Part shown: piece by piece, positions 16,866 to 25,914 of the stretch
Layout: every line of letters starts with the position of its first letter
How positions within the stretch are numbered: position 1 is the first letter of the stretch
Origin: Verrucomicrobiota bacterium
Lineage (GTDB): Bacteria; Verrucomicrobiota; Verrucomicrobiia; Opitutales; Opitutaceae
Assembly: GCA_016721945.1 (NCBI GenBank)
Contig: JADKHC010000028.1
Span: 1 to 64,000 of the forward strand
Reading direction: 5' to 3'
DNA: 64,000 nucleotides
Made by a program: the position numbers and the translations under genes
The notes under the pieces: generated by a model
Seen by the model: only the letters and a program-made list of their open reading frames with translations
Told to the model about the DNA's origin: nothing
Databases searched by the model: none

Positions 16866-18293
16866 TTATTTTCTGCCAAACCGCAGCCAACGGCGGTGGC
16901 GTGAGCGGATATTTTCGCTATACATCGAGTAAGCTGGATCGATGCTGGACAGGTTTCGCTCCTCGGTTTTCGCACGCACCCAGTACACGAACGCCAAGCC
17001 CGCGAGCATGAACAGATTTCGCACGCCATGCGTTGTGATCGCCTGGCCGCCGATATGGAACAACACAGTGCCACGCCCATCCACCCACGGCAACGCGATC
17101 AGGAAAAATGCGCAAATTTTGGTGATATAAGCTGGGTGCCGCGTGAAATAATACGGCCCCTGCGTCACGATGCCGCGGTGCGTGAGATTGGAAAAACGCA
17201 GGCCGAACGAAATCGTTGCCCAGACAAATATCGCCTCAAAAATCAAAATCCCGAAGCCACACGCATAGAAAAGCGGCAGGCTGTAGTTCATTAATTTCGA
17301 TTCCCAGTTACCGTCCGACCAATAGCCTAGGTACAAATTTCCCACGGGTGTCCAGAAGGGCTGGTAGCAGATCAGCGCCGCCGTCCAGCCCAGAGCCGTC
17401 GGTTCAGCCGAGCGCACATGCGACTGAATCCACCGCAACGTGAGCACGTAGCCACAGGCGACAAAGGCGAGGTCGATGCTGAAGAGAAAATTGTGCAAAT
17501 AATGATGCAGCGCGAGAAACCCGTTCGCAGCGGCCACCCCACTGTTATTCCAAAACTGCTGGAACGCCTCCCCGTGTTCTGGCCGCCAGTGCAAGCCAGG
17601 CAGGTTGGAACACAAATATGTGAACATGAGCGGCATGAAAAAGCCCTTCACCGCCCACGTGCGCAGATGGTTGTTAACCTTGGGCCAGTTGACGTTCTTA
17701 TAGTCGAACAACACCACACGCCCAAAATTCCAGTAGCCATCATGCGGGTCGTTCAAACGCGCATCGACAAAAAAGAAATAAACCGCGCATACGCCCAACA
17801 CCCACGGGCCAGCCAAGCGACAGAGCGAAAAAAAGTTGCCATAGAAACCGCCGTCCGAGGCGAGGCTCTGATTGTACTCGGGAAACACCCAGTAAAGCAG
17901 CGCCAACAACAGGATCGTCACGCCGAGGCCGAGCAGCTTGGTCAAAGTTCGTCCTAGCGAATAGTTATGCTGCTTCGTGATGCCGTCGATCGGTCCTTCG
18001 TTGGCTTTTGGCCACAACAAAAGCGCGTCGCACACGATCATCGGCACCGCGGTGAAGCCCAACAAAATCAAGCCTTCCCAGTAACGGCTCAACTCATGCA
18101 GTCCGAGGCTCGGATCCGCGTTGTTGAGTTGATTTATAACCAGGCCATACCGGTTAAGCCAAATCACGCCGAGGACGAAACCGAAGACACCGACCCAGCC
18201 GGTGATCGCCGACGGAATGAAGTCAGGCCGGGCATTCGCCGGCAGTGCAGGAGTGGAGGCCTGGGATTTGTTCGAGGGCATGCGACGGAAGGC
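16866..18293 (-). CDS. Multi-pass membrane protein with isoprenylcysteine/phospholipid methyltransferase-like C terminus
   Basis: 475 residues from ATG 18293. About nine to ten hydrophobic helices are visible. The C-terminal third resembles the ICMT/PEMT group: GPYYFTRHPAYITKICAFFL (RHPxY), then ITTHGVRNLFMLAGLAFVYWV and RAKTEERNLSSIDPAYSMYSE (the AEExxL..YxxY signature). These enzymes use S-adenosylmethionine to methylate lipids or prenyl-Cys. The N-terminal half is larger than in simple ICMT and has a DARLNDPHDGYWNFGRV loop of unknown role. It stands between the two halves of a sugar ABC transporter. The substrate is unknown. Confidence 0.7.
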   Translation of the reverse strand, partial: AFRRMPSNKSQASTPALPANARPDFIPSAITGWVGVFGFVLGVIWLNRYGLVINQLNNADPSLGLHELSRYWEGLILLGFTAVPMIVCDALLLWPKANEGPIDGITKQHNYSLGRTLTKLLGLGVTILLLALLYWVFPEYNQSLASDGGFYGNFFSLCRLAGPWVLGVCAVYFFFVDARLNDPHDGYWNFGRVVLFDYKNVNWPKVNNHLRTWAVKGFFMPLMFTYLCSNLPGLHWRPEHGEAFQQFWNNSGVAAANGFLALHHYLHNFLFSIDLAFVACGYVLTLRWIQSHVRSAEPTALGWTAALICYQPFWTPVGNLYLGYWSDGNWESKLMNYSLPLFYACGFGILIFEAIFVWATISFGLRFSNLTHRGIVTQGPYYFTRHPAYITKICAFFLIALPWVDGRGTVLFHIGGQAITTHGVRNLFMLAGLAFVYWVRAKTEERNLSSIDPAYSMYSENIRSRHRRWLRFGRK

Positions 18294-18402
18294 AGTTGAA
18301 CGAGTCCCCGTGCTGGCCGCAAGCAAACCGTGTTACTTCAAGCCGGAAGGCCCCTCACAATCAACGCTAGGCACCCGTTTGCCTGGGCCACTATCGCAGA
18401 TG

Positions 18403-18502
18403 CGTTTGTCATCTATTAAATGACAAACGTCTTCCAGAACCACTTTTTACGAGGGTATTTGTCGGAAGACTCGATGCATCCACTTGTCATTTAATAGATG
18501 AC
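18403..18502. repeat. Paired 27-bp palindrome element
   Basis: At 18403-18429, CGTTTGTCAT and ATGACAAACG enclose CTATTAA. The inverted core TTGTCATTTAATAGATGACA recurs at about 18484-18503, so the two palindromes form a large inverted pair with a spacer of about 55 bases. The same palindrome pair is inserted in oleC at 35027-35110. Confidence 0.8.
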
Positions 18503-18544
18503 ATAACTGTTGGGTACCGCCAATAACTGCTGGCGGTAAATGGG

Positions 18545-20926
18545 TTAGTCGCGGACGACGTCGCGCTGGCGCATCACGCGCAGGACGACCGCCGAACCAA
18601 TCAGCACCAACACAAACATGATCACCGCAACCGCTGTAGCGCGGCCGACTTCGAATTCCTTGAACATGGTCGCCACCATGAGCGTACTGAGTACGTGCGA
18701 CTGGCTGATCGGGTCCTGCGAAGTCAGCAGCCAGATCATTTCAAACGTGTTCAGTCCGGCCACGACGATAAACACCGCTGAGATCGCAAGCACATCCCAG
18801 ATGAGCGGCAGCGTGATGGTGATAAACTGACGCCACGCCGGAGCCCCGTCGATTTCGGCCGCCTCGTACAGCTCGGGGTCGATGCCCTGCATGGCCGCGA
18901 GGTAGAGCACGAGGTTAAAGCCACACGCCATCCAGATGTAGATTGGAATCAAGGCACGGTAGAGATTGTCCTGCGACAACCAGGGGTAAGCGGCAAACGA
19001 GCTCAACCAATCGTTATGCAACCAGGCACCGATTTTGACCAGCGAAGCATTGACCAAGCCTCCGTGCGGATCATAGGCGTTCATCCAAAGAAGCGTCGCC
19101 GCAATGCCGCCGAGCAGATTGGGAAACAGGAAAACGGCTCGGAAAAAATTCGCGCCAAAAACCCCGCGATGAATGAGCGTCGCCAGCAACAGCGAAAGCG
19201 GCACCACCACGAGCGTCGGCACCACCATGATGTAGAGGTTGTTTTTCAGCGCGTACCAGAAGGTGTCGCTCTCCAGCAGCAACCATTTGAAGTTGAACAG
19301 GCCGACCGCGGTGCGCGTCCCACCGACACCATCCCAGCGCGTGAAAGCCCACAGGAATGCCTGCACGCCTGGCAGGATCACAAGCAGGCCAAACAAGACC
19401 AGCGCCGGTCCGACAAAACCACTCGCCATCGGTAGATGCAGCCTACCCAGATGCCCTTCGGCCCGGAACGCCACTCCACCCTCGCGACGGCGGGCCCGGC
19501 TGCGTTTTGCGGCCTCCCAGCCCAACCAACCAATCGACAGCGACAGGACAAGGAGTAGTAGCACCGATTTCCAGCGATGTTTTACCCTTACACTCGTGGG
19601 ATTGAGTTCGCGGATGTGTTGCGACTGGGCTGCTGCTTCGAGTCGCTCGCCATATTCCTGCGGCGTGATGCGCCCGGTCATAAGCTGCTGACGCAGGTCG
19701 TTCATCGACTGCTCCATCAGGGCGAGAAAGGCCGAGGAAACCGGTCGGCCGCCATCGAACGAACCGGGAGATTTGGCAATCAAGGCGGCGACATCGCGCA
19801 TCGCGTCGGAGAAATCCGTGATTCGAGTTTCGTTGAGCGCAGCCGTGGCGTCCTGCGAACGGGCAAAGGCTCGTGCGCGTTCCCGCGAGGTTAGGAAACG
19901 AAAGAAATCCACCGTGGCTTGTTCGCGCGCCGGGTCGGTTTTTTTGAAAACGAAATAGTAGCTGCTCTGTGCCTGTAGCGTATCCGGATGGGTGATACCG
20001 TCGGGAAACACGGGGAAGTTCATCGCGCCAATCGAGAAACCGGGAGGAATTTTACCGCGAACCTCGCTGCCTAACCAAGAGCCGGCGACTGTCATGGCAG
20101 ATTTTCCATCGAGGAAGGCCTGCTCGGCGGCGGTGTGCGTCATGCCTTCCCAGCCTTTCACCATGAAGTTCACCGCTGCACGCTGTTGCACCTCGGCGGC
20201 GCGAATGAAGCGTGGATCGCTGCGGGTGCCCGGCGCGAGTTCGTTGTAGGCCCGGTAACCTTCAGGACCGACGAGGTTGTAGTAGGCCGCCCGCAAAAAC
20301 GAATCGCCGTAGCGCATATAAACGCCGGGCAATGTCATCGGCGCGATGCCTTGGGCGCGGATTTTTTCGCAGAGCTTGAAGAATTCGTCCCATGTCTGCG
20401 GCGCTTCCCAGCCATGCTGGGCGAACATTTCTTTGTTATAGAAAATCGCCCAGACCGCGTGAGCAAAGGGCACGCTGTAGACGTGGCCGTCACGACTCCA
20501 GCGGTTCAAGACGCCGGGTAGAAAACGATCGCGCCAACGACCCGTGCCTTCCCAATCCGGCCCGTCGAGATAGGGCGCGAGGTCGACCACCTGGTCTGAG
20601 GCGATCAACTTGTCGTAGAGCAAATCCGCATCGCTCGCATCCGGCAGATCGCCGGCCATGACGCGGATGCGCATTTTTTCGTGTACGCGAGCGTTACCAG
20701 TTAAATTAACACGCACGTCGGGCCGGAGTTTTTCAAACAGCCGCGCCGTCTCTTCGAAAAACGCACTGCCATACGCCTGAGCTTGGATCGGGATGTCGAT
20801 CTCGATGGACGCAGGCTTGGACGTATTTTCGTCCACCGCAGAGGCACAAACCACAGTGCTCGTGCCCGCCACGCTAAATAGGCAGGCAAGCAGGACGCAG
20901 ACGAAACGTAGAGTTGAACTAAACAA
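18545..20926 (-). CDS. Fusion of extracellular solute-binding protein and ABC permease (MalF type)
   Basis: 793 residues. It begins with a signal peptide (FVCVLLACLFSVAGTSTVVCA). Residues of about 40-450 form a type-1 (family 1) sugar-binding protein: YSVPFAHAVWAIFYNKEMFA, TWDEFFKLCEKIRAQGI, EQAFLDGKSAMTVAGSWLG. A helix (SVLLLLVLSLSIGWLGWEA) anchors this domain. The C-terminal 290 residues are a MalF-like permease with six helices and the EAA loop YEAAEIDGAPAWRQFITITLP. Tethering of the receptor to the permease means each transporter carries its own binding protein. An AT-poor divergent promoter region lies at 20927-21120. Confidence 0.92.
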   Translation of the reverse strand: MFSSTLRFVCVLLACLFSVAGTSTVVCASAVDENTSKPASIEIDIPIQAQAYGSAFFEETARLFEKLRPDVRVNLTGNARVHEKMRIRVMAGDLPDASDADLLYDKLIASDQVVDLAPYLDGPDWEGTGRWRDRFLPGVLNRWSRDGHVYSVPFAHAVWAIFYNKEMFAQHGWEAPQTWDEFFKLCEKIRAQGIAPMTLPGVYMRYGDSFLRAAYYNLVGPEGYRAYNELAPGTRSDPRFIRAAEVQQRAAVNFMVKGWEGMTHTAAEQAFLDGKSAMTVAGSWLGSEVRGKIPPGFSIGAMNFPVFPDGITHPDTLQAQSSYYFVFKKTDPAREQATVDFFRFLTSRERARAFARSQDATAALNETRITDFSDAMRDVAALIAKSPGSFDGGRPVSSAFLALMEQSMNDLRQQLMTGRITPQEYGERLEAAAQSQHIRELNPTSVRVKHRWKSVLLLLVLSLSIGWLGWEAAKRSRARRREGGVAFRAEGHLGRLHLPMASGFVGPALVLFGLLVILPGVQAFLWAFTRWDGVGGTRTAVGLFNFKWLLLESDTFWYALKNNLYIMVVPTLVVVPLSLLLATLIHRGVFGANFFRAVFLFPNLLGGIAATLLWMNAYDPHGGLVNASLVKIGAWLHNDWLSSFAAYPWLSQDNLYRALIPIYIWMACGFNLVLYLAAMQGIDPELYEAAEIDGAPAWRQFITITLPLIWDVLAISAVFIVVAGLNTFEMIWLLTSQDPISQSHVLSTLMVATMFKEFEVGRATAVAVIMFVLVLIGSAVVLRVMRQRDVVRD

Positions 20927-21183
20927 GATGGGGTTGCGGATGGGTTACTGACATTGGCTACGTTAAGCGGTGAAGCAATGCCATGAACATTTTGGCGGCA
21001 CGCAACAGCTCTGAAGAACTTCGGTCGTTTTTTCGACGCTGATTTGCGTCTGCCTTTTCGTTTACCAAAACGTCACGCAGCCAACGCACGGTTGTAACAC
21101 ACAGCAGCTAAAACAGCGGCATGTTGCCAAACCCTGCGACAAGAGTCGCTCTGCTACTCAAGACCCGCGCGTCGCACGGAAAA

Positions 21184-21651
21184 ATGGCACGGCTGTTTGC
21201 CACGCTCGCGATCCTGTCTTTCGCCGGTGGCGCGTCCACCGTCCGGGCATCGCAGGAAAAGCCGACCGTCCTAACTTTTGGCCAACTCGTGGCGTGCCCG
21301 ATCACCGGTGTGGTTTTTCAGGATCCTGAAAAAAACGTGAGCCCGCTGACAGATAGTATCCGCACCGCCATCGGAAAACCGGTCTTGGTCACCGGTTATA
21401 TGTTGCCACTGGTTATGGAAAAGGGCCGCGCGCGCGAACTGTTGCTTATGCGCAACCAAATGAGCTGTTGCTACGGCCAGACTCCGGCAGCCAACGAATA
21501 TCTTGTGATCAAAACTCCCGCTCCTGGCCTGCCCGTGACCATGGATACTCCCGTCGCCCTTCAGGGCACGCTCCGGGTTTCTCCCGTGGTGATGGGTGGA
21601 ACCTTGGTCGAGTTCTTCCACCTCGACAACGCCGCGCCTGCCTCGCGCTGA
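21184..21651 (+). CDS. DUF3299 secreted protein
   Basis: 155 residues from ATG 21184, where MARLFATLAILSFAGGASTVRA reads as a signal peptide; an in-frame ATG at 21121 would add 21 residues. The DUF3299 signature is present: VTGYMLPLVMEKGRARELLLM, then NQMSCCYGQTPAANEYLVI. Members are periplasmic, often near transport or metal-related genes, with no assigned activity. The gene is followed after 12 bases by a second small secreted protein gene and then alkaline phosphatase, which suggests a three-gene operon. Confidence 0.8.
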   Translation: MARLFATLAILSFAGGASTVRASQEKPTVLTFGQLVACPITGVVFQDPEKNVSPLTDSIRTAIGKPVLVTGYMLPLVMEKGRARELLLMRNQMSCCYGQTPAANEYLVIKTPAPGLPVTMDTPVALQGTLRVSPVVMGGTLVEFFHLDNAAPASR

Positions 21652-21663
21652 GCCCAAAATTCG

Positions 21664-22242
21664 ATGAACAACCTAAACTCCCTTTGCGCCTTCGCCTGCG
21701 TTGGTTTTTTAACCAGCGTCGCATTCTTCGCAACCGAAACCAACGCCAAGAGCCTGGGCTGGAACGCCGACGCCCTCAGAGGCGAGCTCAACTCGGTGCA
21801 ACAACTGCCGGACGCTATTAACGATATCGCTGAGCTGAAATTCTCCGATTTTTTTGTCAGCCCAGTCGGCCCGCGTGGCTTGACCTACACCGACACGATC
21901 AAGCGCCTCGACGGCCAGCGCGTGCGTATTCTCGGTTTCATGGTTCGGCAAACGCGCCCTTCTCCCGGTGTTGCAATGGTAGCGGCTTATTCCTTTGCCA
22001 CCCACGAGGGCGAATACGGCCTGTGCGACGACCTGCCGCCAGCGACGCTCTTCATCCAGGTTCCAAAATATTCCGATCTCGCCGTGCCGTTCACGCCCGG
22101 TCCGCTCCTGCTCACCGGCCGCCTGGAAATCGGGCCCCGCCAGGAGACCGACGGACGCATTTCCCATGTTCGTCTGTTACTCGATCCCGAAATTGTCACC
22201 GAAGTTTACGAACCAGTAAAAACCGCCACATCAACGAACTAA
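21664..22242 (+). CDS. DUF3299-like secreted protein
   Basis: 192 residues with an N-terminal signal (LCAFACVGFLTSVAFFATETNA). The middle shows FSDFFVSPVGPRGLTYTDTI, then RLDGQRVRILGFMVRQT and GEYGLCDDLPPATLFIQV, a pattern that parallels the upstream DUF3299 protein (G[FY]M.. followed by a Cys and an Asp-Leu-Pro turn). The two genes probably arose by duplication. It lies 12 bases before the alkaline phosphatase gene. A cofactor or membrane role is possible but not shown. Confidence 0.65.
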   Translation: MNNLNSLCAFACVGFLTSVAFFATETNAKSLGWNADALRGELNSVQQLPDAINDIAELKFSDFFVSPVGPRGLTYTDTIKRLDGQRVRILGFMVRQTRPSPGVAMVAAYSFATHEGEYGLCDDLPPATLFIQVPKYSDLAVPFTPGPLLLTGRLEIGPRQETDGRISHVRLLLDPEIVTEVYEPVKTATSTN

Positions 22243-22254
22243 TTTCCCCTCCAC

Positions 22255-24282
22255 ATGAAAACACGCCTGACCAACCTCCTCGTGGGTTCCGCCCTCGTCG
22301 CCGCCTCCGCTGCGACCGCCTTGGCCGCACCCACAGTTTCCCGCCTCACACCGCCCAGTTTGATGTTCTCCACCGGTGAAGCCGGCGCGCCCTACATCGC
22401 GCGATTTCTGCCCGGACAACGCTTCGATCTCCAGGCCACGATCCGACCCGATAGTGGCCAGACGATCACTGGCGCAACTTTCCTAATCGATGGCAAAAAA
22501 GTCGCTGGCTCCATCACGCTGACCGCGTGTAACTCCGCCGGTCTTCCCGCCAACACCGTAGCTCCCACGCTTCGCGCTTACAGCCAGCAACGGCCTGGCG
22601 TGCATACCATAACCATCAAAGCTACCCAAAGCGACGGCCAGACCGTCAGCGCCAAAGGCGAATTTGAAATCGCCGAGATCGAGCGCAACGGCCGCCGTGC
22701 GAAAAACATCATCGTCATGATCGGCGACGGCATGGGCATCGCGCACCGCTCCGCCGCCCGTGTCATGTACAAAGGTGTCTTTCAGGGCAAAACGCTCGAT
22801 CCACTCGAAATGGATGACATGGATGCGACGGCCTTCGTGAAAACGGCCTCGCTGAACTCGATCATCACCGATTCAGCTCCCGGCGCTTTTTGCTACTCCG
22901 GCGGCAACAAAGCCAACAACAATCAGGAAGGTGTTTTCCCCGACGACACGACGGACAAATTTGATAATCCCCGCGTTGAGCTAATTGGCGAATACCTTGC
23001 CCGCACACAGGGGAAATGGCTCGGCATCGTCACCACGGCCGATGTTTTTGACGCCACGCCCGCCGCCTTCGGCGCACATACTCAGGACCGCGGTGCCGGC
23101 ACGGGCATCTGCGACGGTTACTTTGACGAACATGTCGCCAGTTCTAATCTTCGCGTACTTCTCGGCGGTGGCCGCAAATGGTTTCTCCCGAACAGCACGC
23201 CTGGCAGCGCGCGCAGTGCAGCGAATGACTCAATCCTCCCCACCGAACTCGCCAGCGCCTGGGGCGTCGCCACCGGTGCGAGCGATCCGGCGCGTAATCT
23301 GATCGGCGATTTCCAAACCGCTGGTTTCACCTATGTGCCCGATCGCGCCGCACTCGGCACCGTTTCATCCAGCACGACCAAGCTCCTCGGTCTTTTCGCC
23401 CTCTCAAACATGAACGTCGCCAAGGACAAACTCGACGGCCGCCGCGGCGTGATTCCGGCCGGTTCGACTCAATCAGTCGTCGCCGATTACGGTTTCCCGG
23501 ATCAGCCACTCCTTGAAGAAATGACTTCGGCGGCGCTCAACGTTCTCTCGAAAAATCCACGCGGTTTCGTGCTGATGGTCGAAGCGGCTTCTATCGACAA
23601 ACAGGCCCACAACATGGATTCCGACCGCTGGCTGCTCGAAACCATCGAATTCGACAAAGCGATCGGCATCGCAAAACAGTTTGCGCAAAAAAATCCTGAC
23701 ACGCTCGTCATCGTCACCGCCGACCACGAATGCGCCGGCGTCAACATCATCGGCTCCTCCACCGTGACCAACGCCAACCTGCTCGCCCGCGCCACGAATC
23801 CCGACGCCACAACCGGAATCAGCCGTCTACGCGACCAAGTTGTTGGCGTTTACGAAGCCGCGAATTTTCCGGTCTACACCCTCGCAACCGACGGTTATCC
23901 CGCAGCCACGGACATCGATTACAAGATGCTTATCGGTTACGCCGGCAACGCCGATCGCTACGAAGACTGGCTGACGAATCCTCGTCCGCTGCGCGACAGT
24001 CAGCAGCCTTTCAACGGTATTGCTCCGCTCAATACATACCCGAATGGCCCGAAGAACCGCGATGCTGAGGGCAACTTCCTCGTCACCGGTCAAGTGCCCG
24101 GATCGTCAGCCGTTCACACCGGCTCCGATATCCCGCTCACCGCGAGCGGACGCGGCGCGAGCTTGTTCAAAGGTGTGCTGGATAACACCGATGTCTTCTT
24201 CCTCGCGATGCAGGCAGCCGTCGGTGGCGTCGACGAAGATGAAGAGCGGTTTCATCACCACCGTCCTTGGCACCGGCGCTAA
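22255..24282 (+). CDS. Alkaline phosphatase
   Basis: 675 residues with a signal peptide (LLVGSALVAASAATALAAPT). An N-terminal domain of about 120 residues looks Ig-like (FDLQATIRPDSGQTITGATF). The catalytic domain then shows IIVMIGDGMG (metal ligand Asp), the nucleophile Ser in IITDSAPGAFCYSGGNKANN, metal ligands in EAASIDKQAHNMD and TADHECAGVN, and the last His in VHTGSDIPLTASG. The enzyme releases phosphate from esters in the periplasm or outside the cell. A phoR/phoB pair lies 34 kb away in the window, which fits phosphate control, though no Pho box was verified. A strong terminator follows. Confidence 0.93.
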   Translation: MKTRLTNLLVGSALVAASAATALAAPTVSRLTPPSLMFSTGEAGAPYIARFLPGQRFDLQATIRPDSGQTITGATFLIDGKKVAGSITLTACNSAGLPANTVAPTLRAYSQQRPGVHTITIKATQSDGQTVSAKGEFEIAEIERNGRRAKNIIVMIGDGMGIAHRSAARVMYKGVFQGKTLDPLEMDDMDATAFVKTASLNSIITDSAPGAFCYSGGNKANNNQEGVFPDDTTDKFDNPRVELIGEYLARTQGKWLGIVTTADVFDATPAAFGAHTQDRGAGTGICDGYFDEHVASSNLRVLLGGGRKWFLPNSTPGSARSAANDSILPTELASAWGVATGASDPARNLIGDFQTAGFTYVPDRAALGTVSSSTTKLLGLFALSNMNVAKDKLDGRRGVIPAGSTQSVVADYGFPDQPLLEEMTSAALNVLSKNPRGFVLMVEAASIDKQAHNMDSDRWLLETIEFDKAIGIAKQFAQKNPDTLVIVTADHECAGVNIIGSSTVTNANLLARATNPDATTGISRLRDQVVGVYEAANFPVYTLATDGYPAATDIDYKMLIGYAGNADRYEDWLTNPRPLRDSQQPFNGIAPLNTYPNGPKNRDAEGNFLVTGQVPGSSAVHTGSDIPLTASGRGASLFKGVLDNTDVFFLAMQAAVGGVDEDEERFHHHRPWHRR

Positions 24283-24308
24283 GTTTTGTAATCTCGTTTG
24301 ATTTTCCA

Positions 24309-24337
24309 GCCGACGCTGAAAGGCGTCGGCTTTTTTT
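24309..24337 (+). terminator. Rho-independent terminator
   Basis: GCCGACGC and GCGTCGGC form a perfect 8-bp stem around TGAAAG, followed by seven T. It ends the alkaline phosphatase operon. Confidence 0.9.
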
Positions 24338-24414
24338 ACGCCGAAAAACGTCGCGTGTCGTCCTTCAACTGGTTTTCCATGGTGGCGACGTGGTCAAAAC
24401 CCGTCGACCCGGTC

Positions 24415-24765
24415 ATGTATCAAGTCACCTTTTCTGAACAAAGCATGCGCGAGCTCAACAAGCTCGACAAGCTGGCCCAACTGGAAGCCGTTGAGCCCAT
24501 CAGCAGCCTTAAACCCGCTGATCTCGCAAACCCGCGCGAACCGCTCGGCCGTTTCAACCGTGCCGGTCACCCGCTGTACCGACTGCGCGCCGGAGATTTT
24601 CGTTTTTATTTCGATGTGAACGGCGAGACACTGCACACGCTCTACATTCTCCACAAAAATTCGTTGGAGGATTTTCTGTTGCGCAACAAACTGCCCGTTT
24701 CTGAGGAGCAGCTCGTCGAGCAACACTCCAAGTTTTGGAAATACCTCGAAACCCTGACAAAGTAG
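24415..24765 (+). CDS. RelE/ParE-like protein
   Basis: 116 residues from ATG 24415; ATG 24379 is the alternative. The fold pattern YQVTFSEQSMRELNKLD, then GHPLYRLRAGDFRFYFDVNG and LHTLYILHKNSLEDFLLRNK is that of RelE/ParE ribonuclease or gyrase toxins, with the Arg-rich YRLRAGDFR strand. No antitoxin gene is adjacent: upstream is the alkaline phosphatase terminator and 8 bases downstream is pssA. The long C-terminal tail (SEEQLVEQHSKFWKYLETLTK) is unusual. It may be a domesticated member with a housekeeping role. Confidence 0.75.
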   Translation: MYQVTFSEQSMRELNKLDKLAQLEAVEPISSLKPADLANPREPLGRFNRAGHPLYRLRAGDFRFYFDVNGETLHTLYILHKNSLEDFLLRNKLPVSEEQLVEQHSKFWKYLETLTK

Positions 24766-24773
24766 GCGCCACC

Positions 24774-25676
24774 ATGGCTCACGACAACGCTCCACGGAAG
24801 GATTTCGAGCGCGGAGATCCTTACACGGTCGCTAACGCTAGTCGGATTTATTTTCTGCCGAACTTGATGACGGCAGGAAATTTGTTCTGCGGTTTCTTCG
24901 CCTGTTTGAAGTGCATCGAAGCCGCATTCATCCGGCGCGGTGCTCTGGTCGACACCAGTACATTGCCGCACGAAGCCATTATCCTCTATAAAGAAGCGGT
25001 CTGGTATATTTTTGGCGCGATGGCTTGCGACGCACTTGACGGCCGTTTGGCGCGCATGGGCGGACGCGAATCGCTCTTTGGCGCGGAATTCGATTCGTTG
25101 GCCGACATCGTTTCCTTCGGTCTCGCGCCGGCGTTGATGGTTTATTTTTTGATCCTCGCACCCGCGGAAGGTAACCCGAACTTCATCGGTGCTGGTGGAT
25201 TTCTTGGGTTTATTTATTTGCTCTGCGCCGGTGTGCGCCTCGCACGTTTTAACGTCATCACGCACCCGCTGCTCCATCGTCACAGCAACCACGACAAACC
25301 CAGCAGCAAAGATTTTGTTGGTCTGCCAGTGCCAGCAGCAGCAGGCACTGTGGGCGCGCTTGTCCTTTTTATTTTGAATCTGGCCGAGCACGACAAGTCC
25401 CTCCAACGCTGGGCACTCGCACTTCCGCCGCTGTTGTTGTTGATCGCACTGATGATGGTCAGCACCGTGCTTTATCCCAGCGGCAAGCAGATCGATCTGC
25501 GCACCAAGACGCGCCTCACCACGCTCGTACTCTACGTCGCCATCGCAGCTGCGGTGATATTCTTCAAAGAATACGGCATGCTCACGCTTTGTCTCGGTTA
25601 CATTTTCTTCGGACTGATTCGCCATCTTCGCCGCAAGAAAATCCAGAAAACCACCCCGCCTTTTCCCGTCACCTGA
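24774..25676 (+). CDS. pssA: CDP-diacylglycerol--serine O-phosphatidyltransferase
   Basis: 300 residues. The CDP-alcohol phosphotransferase signature DG-x2-AR-x8-G-x3-D-x3-D is intact in DALDGRLARMGGRESLFGAE followed by FDSLADIVSFG. Several membrane helices follow (YLLCAGVRLARFN, LPPLLLLIALMMVSTVLY). The enzyme transfers phosphatidyl to serine, giving phosphatidylserine, the precursor of phosphatidylethanolamine. The start ATG (CACCATGG) is 8 bases after the RelE-like gene. No decarboxylase (psd) gene is next to it. Confidence 0.9.
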   Translation: MAHDNAPRKDFERGDPYTVANASRIYFLPNLMTAGNLFCGFFACLKCIEAAFIRRGALVDTSTLPHEAIILYKEAVWYIFGAMACDALDGRLARMGGRESLFGAEFDSLADIVSFGLAPALMVYFLILAPAEGNPNFIGAGGFLGFIYLLCAGVRLARFNVITHPLLHRHSNHDKPSSKDFVGLPVPAAAGTVGALVLFILNLAEHDKSLQRWALALPPLLLLIALMMVSTVLYPSGKQIDLRTKTRLTTLVLYVAIAAAVIFFKEYGMLTLCLGYIFFGLIRHLRRKKIQKTTPPFPVT

Positions 25677-25914
25677 TTTCGTGTGAGCAACTCACCAGTA
25701 AACAACCAACAACTCCACCCTTGCGCATAACCCCATGGTTATTGGTCTCACGACTTAGATTTACTCACAGCTTTTTTCGCCCCACTTTCAGAGTAGAACC
25801 GGCCAGTTATCGTAGTTTTTCGCAGCCTATATGAATACTGATAACATTCATTATTGAATTAGGTTCTATTTAGACTTTGTTAACTAAGCATCACGCGCGT
25901 TCCCCCAGCCATCC

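Noticed and set aside
25677..25914. Replication origin upstream of dnaN
   Set aside because: AT-rich, but no group of DnaA boxes was found by eye and dnaA is not adjacent.
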